Assembly (NCBI GenBank): GCA_905178155.1
Contig: CAJINV010000005.1
Location: 5,615,469-5,679,468, forward strand
Direction: 5' to 3'
Source of the DNA: Amoebophrya sp. A120
Taxonomy: Eukaryota; Sar; Dinophyceae; Syndiniales; Amoebophryaceae
DNA: 64,000 bases
In this document: piece after piece, positions 18,947 through 30,693 of the stretch
Layout: the number at the start of each line of letters is the position of its first letter
Position numbering within the stretch: the first letter of the stretch is position 1
Made by a program: the position numbers and the translations under genes
The notes under the pieces: model-generated
What the model was told of the DNA's origin: nothing
The model's database searches: none
Seen by the model: only the letters and a program-made list of their open reading frames with translations

Positions 18947-21900
18947 ATGGCCACCTTCATCGTCCCACCCGAACCTCCCCTCTTCACTGCCACTCTCGAG
19001 GAGTTGGACAAAATTTCCTTTCGCGAGTTCACCGCCGAGCAATACGACCAGTGTGACAAATATCCACAGCAAATTTCTCGTACACGTACAAATGCGGCCC
19101 CTGCATGGCAAAACTTGGCTTCCATCCTGGTTTAGCATGGCAAGTTTTAGTACACTCCAAGTTGGTGAAAATTGTGTTGCATCTTGTGCATGTAAGGGAA
19201 ATTTGTATTGCATAACAAAGACAAAATCCCACCCGGCCAACTCCTGATCGCGGTGAAGAATGTCGGAATTTGCGGGTTATCCAGGAAAAATTACCCATCC
19301 CCATCCAATTTGTCATGCAGACCATGCATAATTTTAATTTGTAGTGTGTGTCATGCAAAACATGGATGGGGATGGGTGGTTTTTCCTGGATACGGGTCCG
19401 ACGTCCACTACTGGAAGCATGGGCGGATTGCCGACTTTGTCGTGGAACAACCGATGATTCTGGGCCACGAGTTATGAGAGTGCACAACCTTCCCTCCCCC
19501 TCCCCCTCATTTGTATTCCATGAACAGCAATACAAACAGCACCACACGTGGAGCCAGTGCATGACAACTTCCTGAGCCTACTGTAGTACTGTTTCAGATC
19601 CCGGAATCTGTCATGCAGACCGTGCCGCAACGCCACGATAGGATTTCGGATTTTGCATGACAAAGGAGAGGGAGGGGGAGTTGTGCATTCTCATACGAGT
19701 GCACTGGGGTGGTGGTAGGGGTCGGACCGAGCAGCGGAACAACAAGTGCTGGCTATCCTGTGCAAAAGTATCGTACTCGTATAAATGCATACAAATTTCC
19801 TCAGCGTGAGAGCTGGAATTTGTCATGCTGTTTTACCTTAAGGACAACATTTGTCATGCACAACTGCGATGTTTAGTACGTGTGCGATACTTTTGCACAG
19901 GATACTGCCGCTCCCTCCACAACTCTCCTCCAAGTCGGCGACCGAGTGGCGCTGGAGCCCGGAATTCCCTGCGAGCAGCCGGATTGCGAGATCTGCATGA
20001 CAAAGTCCACAGTCGCAGCGCCGGCGGAGTACGGCAAAGAGATGAAGTTCAAATACAACCTTATGGGGGTGTCAGGATTGCAAGCGCCTTCAGAGTCGAG
20101 ATAGTTTGTCATGTATAAAATGCAGCCCACAGAGTGCCTGTCGTGCAGAGTAGGCAAGTGAGGCAGATTGTAAGCCTGTTGAGAGGTAAAAACTGAGCTG
20201 CTAAAGTAGCATGACAAAAGGCGTCTTCCTTACCCAAACAGCATGACAAACTGGATTTCGGCCCTACCCAAATTTGTCATGCGCTACTTGGGAGCTGGAT
20301 TACAACTTTCACCCATTTTATGCATTACAAGTTATCTACTTAACTTTGTCGATTTCAATCTTGACACATCCATAAACCTCTGCCCCAGGGTAAAATTCTT
20401 CGCGACGCCACCGATTGACGGTATCCAAGAAAAAAACGTTGTTAGTGTAAATTTGTGATGCGCAACATGCAAGATGATTGCGTCTGTCATGCTTAGCATG
20501 CATCGTAGCGCCCACTAAAGGGCGTTTTCGCGTGCTATCTGCGCATGACAGGTTTTTGCTGTCATGCCAGACAATGCTGTTCCTCCAAAAAAGTTACACC
20601 TACAATCTTTTTTCCTGGGATAGACGGGTCTCTGCGAACAGTAGTTACCCACCCGGCGAAATTTTGTTTCAAGCTCCCAGACACGGTCAGCTTGGCGGAG
20701 GGGGCGCTGTGCGAGCCGTTGAGTGTGGGGGTGTACGCGTGTGGACCGGACAAGGGGCAGGTAAAGGAGGGGGACTCGGTAAGTATTGGAAAGAATTTAT
20801 TTTTCAGAATTGTTCATCGTTTGTGATCATATGCTCTTGCATTTGCAAGCAGAAAGGAAAACTGTAGCTGTGTGCACAAAATCCTCGTGCAGCTGGAATA
20901 GGGATGAAGATACCAGCTCAATTTAACAAAAGCAGCCTAGTCGCATCACAACACCGACGCGCGAGCTGTACGCCGCCCGCGCAAAACTGTCGCAGCTATT
21001 CGCCGTTGCTGCCCACGTTGCGTTCTGCTTCTGATGCGCCGCCGCCCGCGACTCTACCTCTAATAAGAACGCAGGAGATTTCTTCCTGGGGCTTTGCGGG
21101 TCAGCACAAGTGCGAGGAGGTAGCTGCTGGTAACATGATGAGCGCGCGCTGCCCACCGTGCACACGTGTAGTGCGTGGCACTTGCGAGAAAGTTTGGGAA
21201 TGTGATAAAACAGGTAAGATCAAGTTTTCAACAACATGCCTTCTGAGCCAAATGTAGAGTCAAGAAAAGAACCCATGCTGCGATTGAAAAATGTAAATGC
21301 TAAACTCAAATAAAACTTGGGCCTCCGAGACGCAGCAACACAATAACTTCCGTTTGAGCTATGCTGCTGAAAATGCTCTATCATGTTCATCCTCCGTGTT
21401 CCACTATCAGGTCATCATCTTTGGCGCCGGACCGGTCGGCACCCTTTGTGCCCTTGTCGCAATGGGCCTCGGGGCAAAGAAGGTGGTGGTCTGCGACGTG
21501 GATGTAAACCGATTAAAATTTTTACAAGACACTTTCAACGACGAGTATGAAGGTGAAAAATGAAAATTCTGTCAGAGGAAGTCATCTGCTGCATGGTTGA
21601 AAATCAAAATTTTATGGTTGCATCGATTTAGAGCACTAGTTCTTGACAAAACTACATAAATCTGCATCTGTTCAACCCCGACGGCAATTTTTCATCACTT
21701 TTTCGCCTTCCATACCCCCCAAGACCGGCTCTCCACGCACTTCACCGGTAATGGCGCCACCGCCCGGGATTCATCCACGGAGGCAATGGAGAAATTCAAC
21801 AACGGACAGCTCTACGACTGCGCCATCGACTGCTGTGGCGTGGCCACCGCGATTAGCTGTGCGATCTACAGCACAAAACCGGGAAAAAGGGTGGTATTGG

Positions 21901-22428
21901 TCGGGATGGGCGGAAATTTTTCCAATATACCGCTAATCGACGCAAGTATCCGGGAGGTGGATTTGGTGGGGGTTTTTCGGTACCGCTACACCTACTCGAC
22001 GTGCATTCAAATGCTCGCGGAGAAAAAGATCGACGTGTCGAAGCTGATCACGCACAAATTTCTATCACAGGAAAAAAAAATTAACGGTAACGGAATTTGC
22101 GATGCAGCAATGCATCGCAAAGCGTAAGTACCCAAATTTGTCATGCCTAGCCTGCGTGCTAGCTTGTTTTTGTGATGCACTACTGCAATCTCTAACCTTC
22201 TTTCTTGTGATAATTTCCATTCAGTCAGGAGGGCGTGGAAAACGCGATGGAGCATTGTAGTATCCAGGGAAAAACACCCTTCCACATCCAATTTGTCATG
22301 CAAAACATAAGTACATAAAGTCCTGCGCTTGTCATGCAAAAAATGGATGCTGGAACTGGATGGGTTTTTTTCTGTGGATATGTAGGACGGGGAAGGACGG
22401 GTGTGTGAAAGCGATGTTGGAGTTGTGA
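18947..22428 (+). CDS. Sorbitol (L-iditol) dehydrogenase, zinc-dependent MDR family
   Basis: NAD-dependent oxidation of sorbitol or related polyols to ketoses. Exons 18947-19060, 19220-19277, 19398-19472, 19701-19753, 19910-20061, 20380-20421, 20628-20778, 21411-21552, 21724-22062, 22218-22260 and 22386-22428 give 1212 nt, 403 aa. Catalytic-zinc motifs are [14 protein letters not shown] and MILGHE. Structural-zinc cysteines occur as [10 protein letters not shown] and then [14 protein letters not shown], the last pair separated by an unusual insert. The Rossmann fold begins [15 protein letters not shown] with [10 protein letters not shown]. The tail [12 protein letters not shown]...[13 protein letters not shown] is typical of sorbitol dehydrogenases. 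Eight introner elements and two GT-AG introns interrupt it. Substrate preference among polyols cannot be read from sequence. Confidence 0.93.
19061..19214. mobile_element. Introner element, family D
   Basis: Length is 154 bp with target repeat ACAAA on both sides. Ends are TATCCACAGCAAATTTC and GAAATTTGTATTGCATA. Confidence 0.95.
19278..19392. mobile_element. Introner element, family F
   Basis: Length is 115 bp with target repeat CGGGT. Family F ends are TATCCAGGAAAAA then CACCCATCCCCATCC (TACCCATCCC here), with the inverse GGATGGGGATGGG...CCTGGATA. It splits the zinc-binding GICG|SDVHYW. Confidence 0.97.
19473..19695. mobile_element. Introner element, family E
   Basis: Length is 223 bp with target repeat CGAGT at 19468-19472 and 19696-19700. 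Inserted immediately after the GHE zinc ligand motif. Confidence 0.97.
19754..19904 (+). mobile_element. Introner element, family A
   Basis: Length is 151 bp. Target repeats CTGGC and CTGCC differ at one base. Terminal repeats of about 20 bp are near perfect. Confidence 0.95.
20062..20374. mobile_element. Introner element, family G
   Basis: Length is 313 bp with target repeat AACCT. Ends are TATGGGGGTGTCAGGATTG and CAATCTTGACACATCCATA. It splits [14 protein letters not shown]. Confidence 0.96.
20422..20622. mobile_element. Introner element, family N
   Basis: Length is 201 bp with target repeat GACGG. Ends TATCCAAGAAAAAAACG and TTTTTTCCTGGGATA are imperfect inverses and differ from the other families. 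Confidence 0.93.
20779..21410 (+). other. GT-AG intron 7 of sorbitol dehydrogenase
   Basis: It begins GTAAGTATTG and ends CCACTATCAG, joining KEGDS to [10 protein letters not shown]. It contains an internal CAG|GTAAG at about 21211 and a Cys-rich open stretch before it. Confidence 0.93.
21553..21723 (+). other. GT-AG intron 8 of sorbitol dehydrogenase
   Basis: It begins GTGAAAAATG and ends ACCCCCCAAG, joining NDEYE to [11 protein letters not shown]. The left breakpoint of the tandem duplication falls near its 3' end. Confidence 0.9.
22063..22212 (+). mobile_element. Introner element, family C, absent from the paralogous copy
   Basis: Length is 150 bp with target repeat ATTTC. Family C ends are TATCACAGGAAAAA then a TTAACGTTAACGG-like block, with the inverse ending TTGTGATA. 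The orthologous position at about 24150 in the second copy reads straight through (HKFPFSQEG) with a single target sequence. Confidence 0.97.
22261..22380. mobile_element. Introner element, family F, absent from the paralogous copy
   Basis: Length is 120 bp with target repeat TGTAG. The second copy at about 24195 has a single TGTAG and no element, in the same MEHCRTGKDG context. Confidence 0.97.
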
Positions 22429-23641
22429 TGTTCGTTTACTTCATAATAAATCATGCTCCTGCAGATGGCTATAAATAGAGTAATCTTCTTCAAACAACTT
22501 TCCAGACCCAGAGATTTCATTGTGTAGTGTCGCTGCAACACAAGAAAAAGAATCGTTATGTGAAGCACCATTTGTTAACGTACTAGAGAAAAACTTTGGA
22601 AGATGAAGACGAGAATTGCCATGCGCGTGCTCCCGGTAAATTCTGTGCCAAATATACGTGATGTTTCTGACCAGCACTTTGCCGAGAGCATTCGTTCGTC
22701 TGCGCGCCGACGGACTTGTGGGCCGCAAAAAAGGCACTATCGGTCATCTTTTTTTCCGTGCAAACCGTAGATAATTGTCCTGACTCAAAAACCTGAGAAA
22801 TTATTTATATTTTACATCGTACGAAATAAATCGTGCGCAAGAACAACAAGAAGGCAGCTGTCACGTCATCGTCAAGGGAAGAAAAAACTGTCATTCGGTA
22901 CGTTTATTCGTGGACGTAACAAGGAAATTCGTGGTAGCGTACAAAAACTCGAAGCTCTTTCCAAATCGGTTGAAAGAAGAAGTTGTCAGCACGACATATC
23001 TAGTAGACAGAGTTTGGTTACAAATGGAAACCTCAACAGGTGGTGATGTTTTTCTACCTCCCCCATAGATGACCATTCCCCATACTAGAGGCGATAGTAG
23101 TGCGAGGAGAGGTCGCTGGCGCTAGGCCGCGCCGCCGAAAGAGGTGGACGCACCATCGTGTTTCTAATTTATTTTCATGTAGTTCATATCCCGTGTATAC
23201 TAAAGTTTAAGTTTTACATTTTCTTTTTACACTATTACTTGCTGCAACACAAACTGGACCTGGAAGTAAAAAACCGCTCTGAAGCACGACCCCACCGTGT
23301 GTAGTTACCGAAGCGGCATAGGTGTTTCCCAACATAAATTTCATCATTGTAGTCCCCCGTAGTAGTTTTGTACCCGTAATTTCAGGGCGACGTCCTGCAT
23401 TCGATTCTGTAGAACGACTTGTACGTAAAGGAACAAATTACAAAAAAAATCCTGACTGGGGAAGAATTTTTGCAACCCAAGAAAAACTTTTAGCTTCTTT
23501 GAATCTGTAACTCACTGCATCTCATCAGCGCCTTTGTGTCCTTGTTGAACCTCGGGGGCCACTGGTGGAGGTGGTAAACAAACAGAGGTACTAGCTAGTA
23601 GTAACATTTCGCATAAGTAGCCCGTCGTGGAAAAAAACATC
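22429..23641. other. 3' flank of dehydrogenase plus duplicated upstream region
   Basis: Non-coding copy 1 of a segment that recurs at about 24540-25309. It ends in the duplicated start (ATGGCAGAGAGTAGCTGC) of the next gene. Confidence 0.7.
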
Positions 23642-24245
23642 ATGGCAGAGAGTAGCTGCACCAGTACCAGTAGCAGCGACAACTACAACGTGGGCAGCAC
23701 TGCATTCGTGGAGAGAATCAGCAGTACTAGTACAACGCAAGATCTAGGTCTTCGCGATGTCGGTGTTGAACGACAGGATATTTTTTTTTCATCACATTTT
23801 CCCCTTCCATACCCCCCAAGACCGACTTGCCACGCACTTCATCGGTAATGGCGCCACCGCTCGGGATTCCTCCACGGAGGCAATGGAGAAATTCAACCAC
23901 GGCCAGCTCTACGACTGCGCCATCGACTGCTGTGGCGTGGCAAGTGCGATTAGCTGCGCGATCCACAGCACAAAACCGGGAAAAAGGGTGGTTTTGGTCG
24001 GGATGGGCGGGAACATGTCGAACATACCCTTGATCGACGCAAGTATCCGGGAGGTGGATCTGGTGGGCGTTTTCCGGTACCGCTACACCTACGCGACGTG
24101 CATTCAAATGCTCGCGGAGAAAAAAATCGACGTGTCAAAGCTGATCACGCACAAGTTTCCGTTCAGTCAGGAGGGCGTGGAAAACGCGATGGAGCATTGT
24201 AGGACGGGGAAGGACGGGTGTGTGAAGGCGATGTTGGAGTTGTGA
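23642..24245 (+). pseudogene. Chimeric duplicate: F-box gene start joined to dehydrogenase 3' exon
   Basis: 23642-23775 copies the first about 45 codons of the F-box gene (MAESSCTSTSSSDNYNVG). From about 23776 the sequence switches to intron 8 and the last three exon segments of sorbitol dehydrogenase, uninterrupted, to a stop at 24245. The F-box-derived frame runs into a stop at 23848. The dehydrogenase frame is open from an ATG at 23757, but that product would lack the catalytic domain and half the Rossmann fold. It could be transcribed; a working enzyme is not expected. Confidence 0.85.
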
Positions 24246-25450
24246 CTTGTGTTTGAATGAATACTAAATAGATACTTCTTCGTGCTTCAGGAGAAGATCA
24301 CATTTATTGATGAGCATGCACCAAACAAATCATGTACTACGTGCAATAGACAATGACATATCACATCAATGTTGTGAAGCGCATGCGGTAGAGTAGAAGA
24401 AAACAAAAAAACCGAATGTTGCCTGCTGCGCTTCTACTGCTGGAAGCTTTGGCAGTAAGGACGATAGCCATGGAGCCGACCACCGCGTGTAGCCATCTGG
24501 AGCTGTCTGTAACTCTAGCATTTCAACATCAACAAGAAAGGCACTATCGGTCATCTTTTTTTCGTGCAAAGCGAGTTGTCCTGACATAAAAACGAAAACC
24601 TCGTCCTGACAAATTATTTAATACATCGTAAATTATAGTGCACAAGAAGAACAACAAGAAGGCAGCAGCTGGTGCCATGTCATCGTTAAGAGAAGAAAAG
24701 AGTGTCAGTCGGTACTTTTTTCTCGTGGACGGAAGAGCAAAGAAATTCGTGCTAGGGTACAAAAACAACTCGACTTTTCCAAATCGGTTGAAGCAAGAAG
24801 TGTGCAGTACCACATAAAAATAGCGAGACAGCGTTAGTTTCGTCACAGAAAAATCGAAACCTCGACTACAGGTGGTGTCGTTTTTCTACCTCCCGCCCTA
24901 TAGACCTACCACCTTTCCCCCATTATACTAGAGGCGATAGTAGTGCGAGGACAGGTCGCTGGCGGTAGGCCGCGCCGCCGGAAGAGGACGCACCATCGTG
25001 TTTCTAATTTTCCATGTGCATGTAGATCATTGCCATCCCGTGTATACTAAAGTTTTACTTTTTCTTTTTACACTATTAATTGCTGCAACACAAACTGGAC
25101 CTGGAAATAAAAAACCGCTTTGAAGCACGACCCCCCCACCGTGTGTAGTTACCGAAGCGGCATATTAGGTGTTTACCAACATAAATTTCATCATCGTAGT
25201 CTTTTTAAACCTCGGAGGCCACTGGCGGAGGTGGTAAACAAACAGAGGTCGTAGTAACATTTCTCATAAGAATAAGTAGCCCGTGGTGGAATTGGAAAAA
25301 AAAAACATCATGGCGGAGAGTAGTTGCACCAGTAGCAGCGACAATTACAACGTGGGCACTGGAACTGGTGCTGCAGTCGTGGACAGCATAAGGAGCACTA
25401 CAACGCAAGATCTAGGGCTTCGCGATGTCGATGTTGAACGACAGGATATT
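23776..25450. repeat. Tandem segmental duplication, unit 2
   Basis: Second copy of the unit described at 21687-23775. It is shorter largely because it lacks the two introner elements (270 bp). It ends within the first exon of the intact F-box gene. Confidence 0.9.
24246..25309. other. Intergenic, duplicate of 22429-23641
   Basis: Contains the 3' flank of the chimeric copy and the likely promoter of the F-box gene. The stretch 24246-24540 is less similar to unit 1 than the rest. No gene seen. Confidence 0.6.
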
Positions 25451-28400
25451 ATGCAGCTGCAGACAACATCTGGAGACTCTCGTCGGGAAGAAGTAGAGGA
25501 GTCGTGCCGGTCAGCATCATCCTCTACAGGAGCTCCTCCGTCTGCAATATCAAAAATGAGCACCACGACGACGACGAAACAAACCCTGTTGACACCACCT
25601 GCGATAGCGACATCGACACCACAGAATATCAAGCAGGGCCTCGACCTCTATCAAGTGCAAAAGTGTCTGGGTCTGGAAGGATGTAACTTGTGATGCGCAT
25701 TTCAGAACACACAAAAATCTCTGATGCATAGGCAGCAAAAGCTGCTCACTTTCTGTCACCAACATGGCGGATTTGATGTCATGCGGATTCGGCATTGCGG
25801 AAGCTTCTCGAAACCTGTGACGCTAGAGCTTCCATGCCGGGCCTTCTGTGTCATGCAGAAACAGCATGACTCTTCCAGACCCAGACACTTTTACATTTGA
25901 TAACCTCCTCTGGACTACGAATCTCCCAGACGGCGTTCTGGTCGAGATTTTCGAGTTTCTCGACCCTTTGTCGAGTTTGTACTTTCTCCAGGCGAATTGC
26001 ACCAGTAGCACCGGCGGTTTTGGCTCGTTTTTATCGCCGGAGAGAGGACGAGAACAGGAAGGTCTTCAGGATGTTCCTGGCGGGGGGACACCAAACGGCA
26101 ATAAACTCCTGCCCAACTTCGGCATCAACTTCGTGACCACGAACAATATCTCGTCGCTCCAAAGGTGCCTCTCGAACGGCGACGTGGTGAATTTGAGTGT
26201 TGCTCCGACGGCGGCAGACCTGGTGCAGCTGGTGCACCAGCACGGTCAAAGAACAGCAGTCCAGACAGCAGCAGAGAATTTGCAGACCGGGTTCTTCGGA
26301 GCAAGTGCAAGTTCCCTGGAAGACAACGCTAAGTCAACCGCAAGTACGGTATCCACATCCGCAGCTGTCACGACGACAAACTCCATCTCGACGACTTGTT
26401 CTGGTGCCAGTGGATCATCATCTTCGATGTCGTCCTTTCATCTTCACCTTTGTTCCACGATGAGTCCAATGTCCGCGAAAAGTCCGATTAGCAGTGTCAT
26501 GGAGCTCTCACCGGAGTTGGAGCCCGCTTCCGCAAGTGCAACAACTCCATCGGCAATAAAACAAGCATCCACGACCTCGTCGACCTCCGGGACGACCACG
26601 ATGAAGGCGACGATCACTCTACCGCTGTCCCATTTCGAAACGGGGATTGTGCCGGTGCCAGCGAAATTGCCGCTGCTGAAGTCGTTGCACATATCGGAAA
26701 TTTCTCTGCTGGATGAGAATCAGGATCTGGACGAGTTGCAGTGGCTGATTGAATATGAATTGCAAAAGCATCGCACTAGCATAAACTGCATTACAAGTTG
26801 TCTCAGCATGAAAAGTTGACTTTGTAATGCTGTTTTACCTTGGAACGGAAATTTGTCATGCATGCCTGCAATTAGTACGAGTGCGATACTTTTGCAATGC
26901 ATATTGAAGAGAATTCGTACTTGACAGAGATCAAAATCGGCGGACAATTGGAATTTCTGCGGGCGGTGAACAGTTCGGATTGTTCTTCCAGCGAGAAGAA
27001 AGACGAAACTGCTCCTGCTGCTGCTGTCAAGAATTGTTCGCCAGCAAGCGCGGCGGCCTCCAAAGTAGAACAAAATAACAACTCTACAACTACCACGACG
27101 ACGACCCAATCCTTGCTGATGGAGCGTCTCGCAAAGCTGCGTACCTGGTTCGAGAGGAATTTTGAAAGGTCGATTGAGCTCAAAAAGGAGGAAATCAAAG
27201 CCCAGGCTGCGTTTTCAGCGTTGTCTCGGACCGTGTCCCGCGAAATAACAGGAGACCATCCTGTAGTTCAGGCGGGCAATAATAAAAATTCGCCGAGTGA
27301 TCATGATTCTCTTTCTCCTGTGGATGATGATCATGCTCTTGACCAACACAACTTTTACAACGGTCAAATGACGTCAACCACTGGTGCAGCTCATCTCTCC
27401 CGAAGCAAAAACCCTTCTTCGCACTTCTCCTCGTTAGCCGATCTCCACACGTCGGCTGCCGCGTACGCGTCTACGGCGACGGGGGAGGAAAACAACTCGC
27501 TGCATCTGAACAACACGGCTTCGGAGCGGTATTTCGATACTTCGGCGAGTTCAGATGAGGAGGTGGTGACAACACAGTGTATCTTCGTGATGAACACGAG
27601 AGAAGATGGCGAAGATGAGGAGCTGCTGTGGGAAGATAGCGCCGACATGGTCGTGGAAGACAAATCGAAATCGTCTCTGCTATCGTTTGAGAACAAGAAG
27701 AACGTCGACCAAGTGATTTGCGTGGAGGATGTTGACAACTTGTCGACAACTTCTGCAGCCTTTCACAAGCTCACCCGCAGCATTCCGACAATGAACACAG
27801 CCACAGCCTCAAGTAGTTTATCCGGAAGCAAGCTGAATTACCTCGTGAAGCGCACCCTGGAAAAAGCTTCTTCCGGAACTGGGTCCAAGGAATCGCTCGG
27901 GAGCGACGGCCCTTCCAACAACTACTGTAACTCCGGCAGTTACAGTGCGTTTGCCTTCTCCCCTTTCGCACGAGGAAGCAATGAGCAATCCACCTTGAAC
28001 CAAACGAAGAGCACGATGGCGCCACACTCCTACGGCGATTTGTTGCAGCAACAGCATTCACCATTGAAATCCGCTACCAGTGGTAATTCGCTTCTGAAGC
28101 ACGTCCCGAGTTACCAAGACGTGAAGAAAAAGTTAAAGCAGCGGCTGGGCGGCGCTGTCCTTTCGGAACCTAAGAACATGGAAGTAGAAGGACAGCAAGA
28201 AAGCATCAATCAATTTCCTGGCGAAATTCAGATTGACGAGGAGACCTTGCTAAAGACGACTTCGAGATACAGTGACAAATATGAGAAGCAAAACATCAGC
28301 TCCTCTTCCCGCAACACAAATCCACCTGCGACCCTGAATTACGATGTGACCGTTCCGGCCTGTCTCCTCCAATCCCTCGGGGTTAACAACAACTGCCAGA

Positions 28401-29671
28401 AGCTGCAGCAGCTCACGCTTTTCCAAATCAAGCCGGAGTCGCTGCTCGGTGTGACGAGAATTTTCTTACCCGAGTTGCTCAAATTGTCCATTCAGTTCAT
28501 GCTGGAATACCGGCCGAACAACAAACCCTACATTTGGAACTACAGCAATCTGTTCGAAACCCCGAAGATCCAGGATCTCCAGCTCGAAAACGTCTCTGCC
28601 AGGCAGGTTTTCCATTTAAACCTCGAGAACAACCAGATACGCGGGGACTTGATTTCCGATTTCCCGCGGGTGACCGGCATAGCGCAGCTGCTGGAACGGT
28701 TGGATCTGGAGGGGAATTTGGAAAAATTCCGGGTGTTTAAAACGAAGCGAATGTGCTTATTACCGGAGGAAGCCGCTGACGTTTTGCGCTTGTTGGCGGG
28801 GAGAGGACGAGGGGAGAATGTCGGGAGTGTTTTGACGCCGAGGGATTTGGTGTTTGATTCAACAGACAGTGATAGTGAATTACAACCAGCGGTCGAAGAA
28901 CCTGGAGTTTGTTTTCCTCAGACGATCAGCGAAGAACCTCGTCCCCAGGGGACACCATTAGACAATTGCCCACCACCAGCAGCACCACCAACAACTACCC
29001 TGTCCGATTCCGACATAGAGCACAAGAATAAAAAGCCCTCCAAGCGACCTCCCGACAATTCCCTGGAGCTGATTTCCTTCGTCTGCCATCCGAAGATCAA
29101 CATAACCTCCGTTCAGGAACTCATCAAGATCCGGATTGGCCTGCAACTCCCCGCGTTCGGGGCACACAAAAACGGGATTACCGCGTCGAAGCAGTGGCCC
29201 AAGAACTGGCCGAGCCTGAAAACAATGTACCCAAGAGGGAAATACCAAATCACCGGGTTTAACGTGTTTCAAACCGACTTTGTTTTCTCGGAATTTGAAG
29301 ACGTGGAAGACGCGGCGGTTGAGTGGCGGAAGTTGATATGCGTTGCAAATATGTCTGGGTCTGGAAGGTGGCAACTTGTGATGCTGTCTTCGGATTCGAA
29401 AGAAAAATGCATGACTAGAAAGAGGAGACGAGTCTGGGCTGCGCGGGGTGGGCATTTCTCCTTTGGAATATGCATCAGAAAGCTCTCCAAAAATCTGTGA
29501 TGCTAGACCAACATCACAGGCATCAGGGGTCATGGAAAATGTGCATGACAAACGTTTCATTCTTCCAGGCCCAGACATATTTACATTTGATAGTTGAACA
29601 AAGAGGAAAAACAGTTCTTCGACGACCTCAGCCTGAGGTTCAGGCGGAAGCTGCTGTTTGATTTGAGTTGA
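25310..29671 (+). CDS. F-box protein with leucine-rich-repeat-like segments
   Basis: Probably a substrate receptor of an SCF ubiquitin ligase. Exons 25310-25648, 25908-26753, 26909-29336 and 29598-29671 give 1228 aa. Residues about 113-145 read LLWTTNLPDGVLVEIFEFLDP and then LSSLYFLQAN, a good F-box (family pattern LPxxxLxxIFxFLxP). LRR-like segments follow, for example LPLLKSLHISEISLLDENQ near residue 375 and LQQLTLFQIKPESLLGV and IQDLQLENVSARQVFHLNLE in the second half. Between them are long Ser/Thr/Asn-rich stretches. The start is the ATG that is also preserved in the duplicated copy at 23642; an in-frame ATG nine codons upstream is possible. The target is unknown. Confidence 0.75.
25649..25902 (+). 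mobile_element. Introner element, family B
   Basis: Length is 254 bp with target repeat ACCTC. Inserted at the first residues of the F-box domain. Confidence 0.95.
26754..26903 (+). mobile_element. Introner element, family A
   Basis: Length is 150 bp with target repeat TTGAA. Ends TATGAATTGCAAAAGCATC and TACTTTTGCAATGCATA. Confidence 0.95.
29337..29592 (+). mobile_element. Introner element, family B
   Basis: Length is 256 bp with target repeat GTTGA. Its removal joins WRK to LNKEEKQFFDDLSLRFRRK and the stop. Confidence 0.95.
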
Positions 29672-30693
29672 TGATCCTGATGTTGATGCAAAAGAAAAAG
29701 TAGCTCCAGTAGGACGAAAAACGCAGAACCTCTGAAGGTGTTTCTAGTTGTGTTTAGTTTTTTGTGAGAATACTCCTGTACATAATTTGTTCTTAATTAT
29801 TCGATTGCATGCTATTTCTTGAAAACGAAATCAAGTTTAGCCCATGCTTCAGAAGTAAGTGATCCAAAGAGCTACAACTCTTGGATCGCTTGGTTCTGAT
29901 GTAGTGTCACATACTTTTTTACCTTTTGTTTTTCCGTTGTACAAATTTGCAAGACAGATCCCGTAGATCTTTTCCTTCTGTACACCAGTTGGAGTTGTGC
30001 AAAGATTTTGTAGCTATCTATCAAATGCATAGACAAGACATTTCTGACCGCAACGAAAGCTCTGTCTTGACTTTCTACTCACGCTCGTTCTGACTCACAT
30101 TTAGTGCGCACTTGTGCACGTGGTGAGGGTAACGACACAACTTTTCTACTTAGGAACAGCGCCATCATGTGCGTCACCAGATGCATTCGGCCGCTGCCTG
30201 GTTTTTTTTTAATTGTGGGTCTGTACAAGAAGAAACAACTACTACGCACGGGTACGGGTAGGCGCTTTTTATGTTTACTCTCTAAACAACAGTACACTTT
30301 AGACAAAAAAAGTAGACTTGGAGTTGTTAAGCATGTGGTAACATACATAGAAACAATAGTGCCGCGGTTTTCAAGGGAAAAGATAAAGAAAACAAAAAGC
30401 GGCTGGCACATCGTAATTCCACTTCTAGCTACAGTAATGGGAAAAACGGTTGCGGAAGATTTACTCCTGTAACTAGTGGACGTTCATAGAGTGCAAAGGC
30501 ATTTTTCGTCGACATGCTTCTACACTTAGTTAGGTTTTTTCTTTCACTACACGATGCGCGCCTTTGCTCAGTCTACTGTCACTGTATACACATCACATTC
30601 ACACTTTTTTCCCCAAAATACGTACCTTGCTCTGGCGAGAACGAAATTGTCATGCATCACGATAGGACAAGCACGAGCCAGTCAGTTTCCCTG
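29672..30693. other. Intergenic, no gene recognised
   Basis: Average composition with T-rich stretches. A 122-codon open frame at 30104-30472 has no recognised feature and is not called. Confidence 0.5.

Larger units (their letters stand above)
21687..23775. repeat. Tandem segmental duplication, unit 1
   Basis: Runs from the 3' end of dehydrogenase intron 8 through the last exons, the 3' flank and the first about 45 codons of the next gene. Unit 2 (23776-25450) is colinear, with scattered substitutions and indels; for example CCAAATCGGTTGAA appears in both 3' flanks and AACATAAATTTCATCAT in both upstream regions. Confidence 0.9.

Noticed and set aside
23757-24245. A second working sorbitol dehydrogenase
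   Set aside because: The copy lacks the catalytic zinc domain and the nucleotide-binding motif; it is only the 3' end fused to another gene's start.
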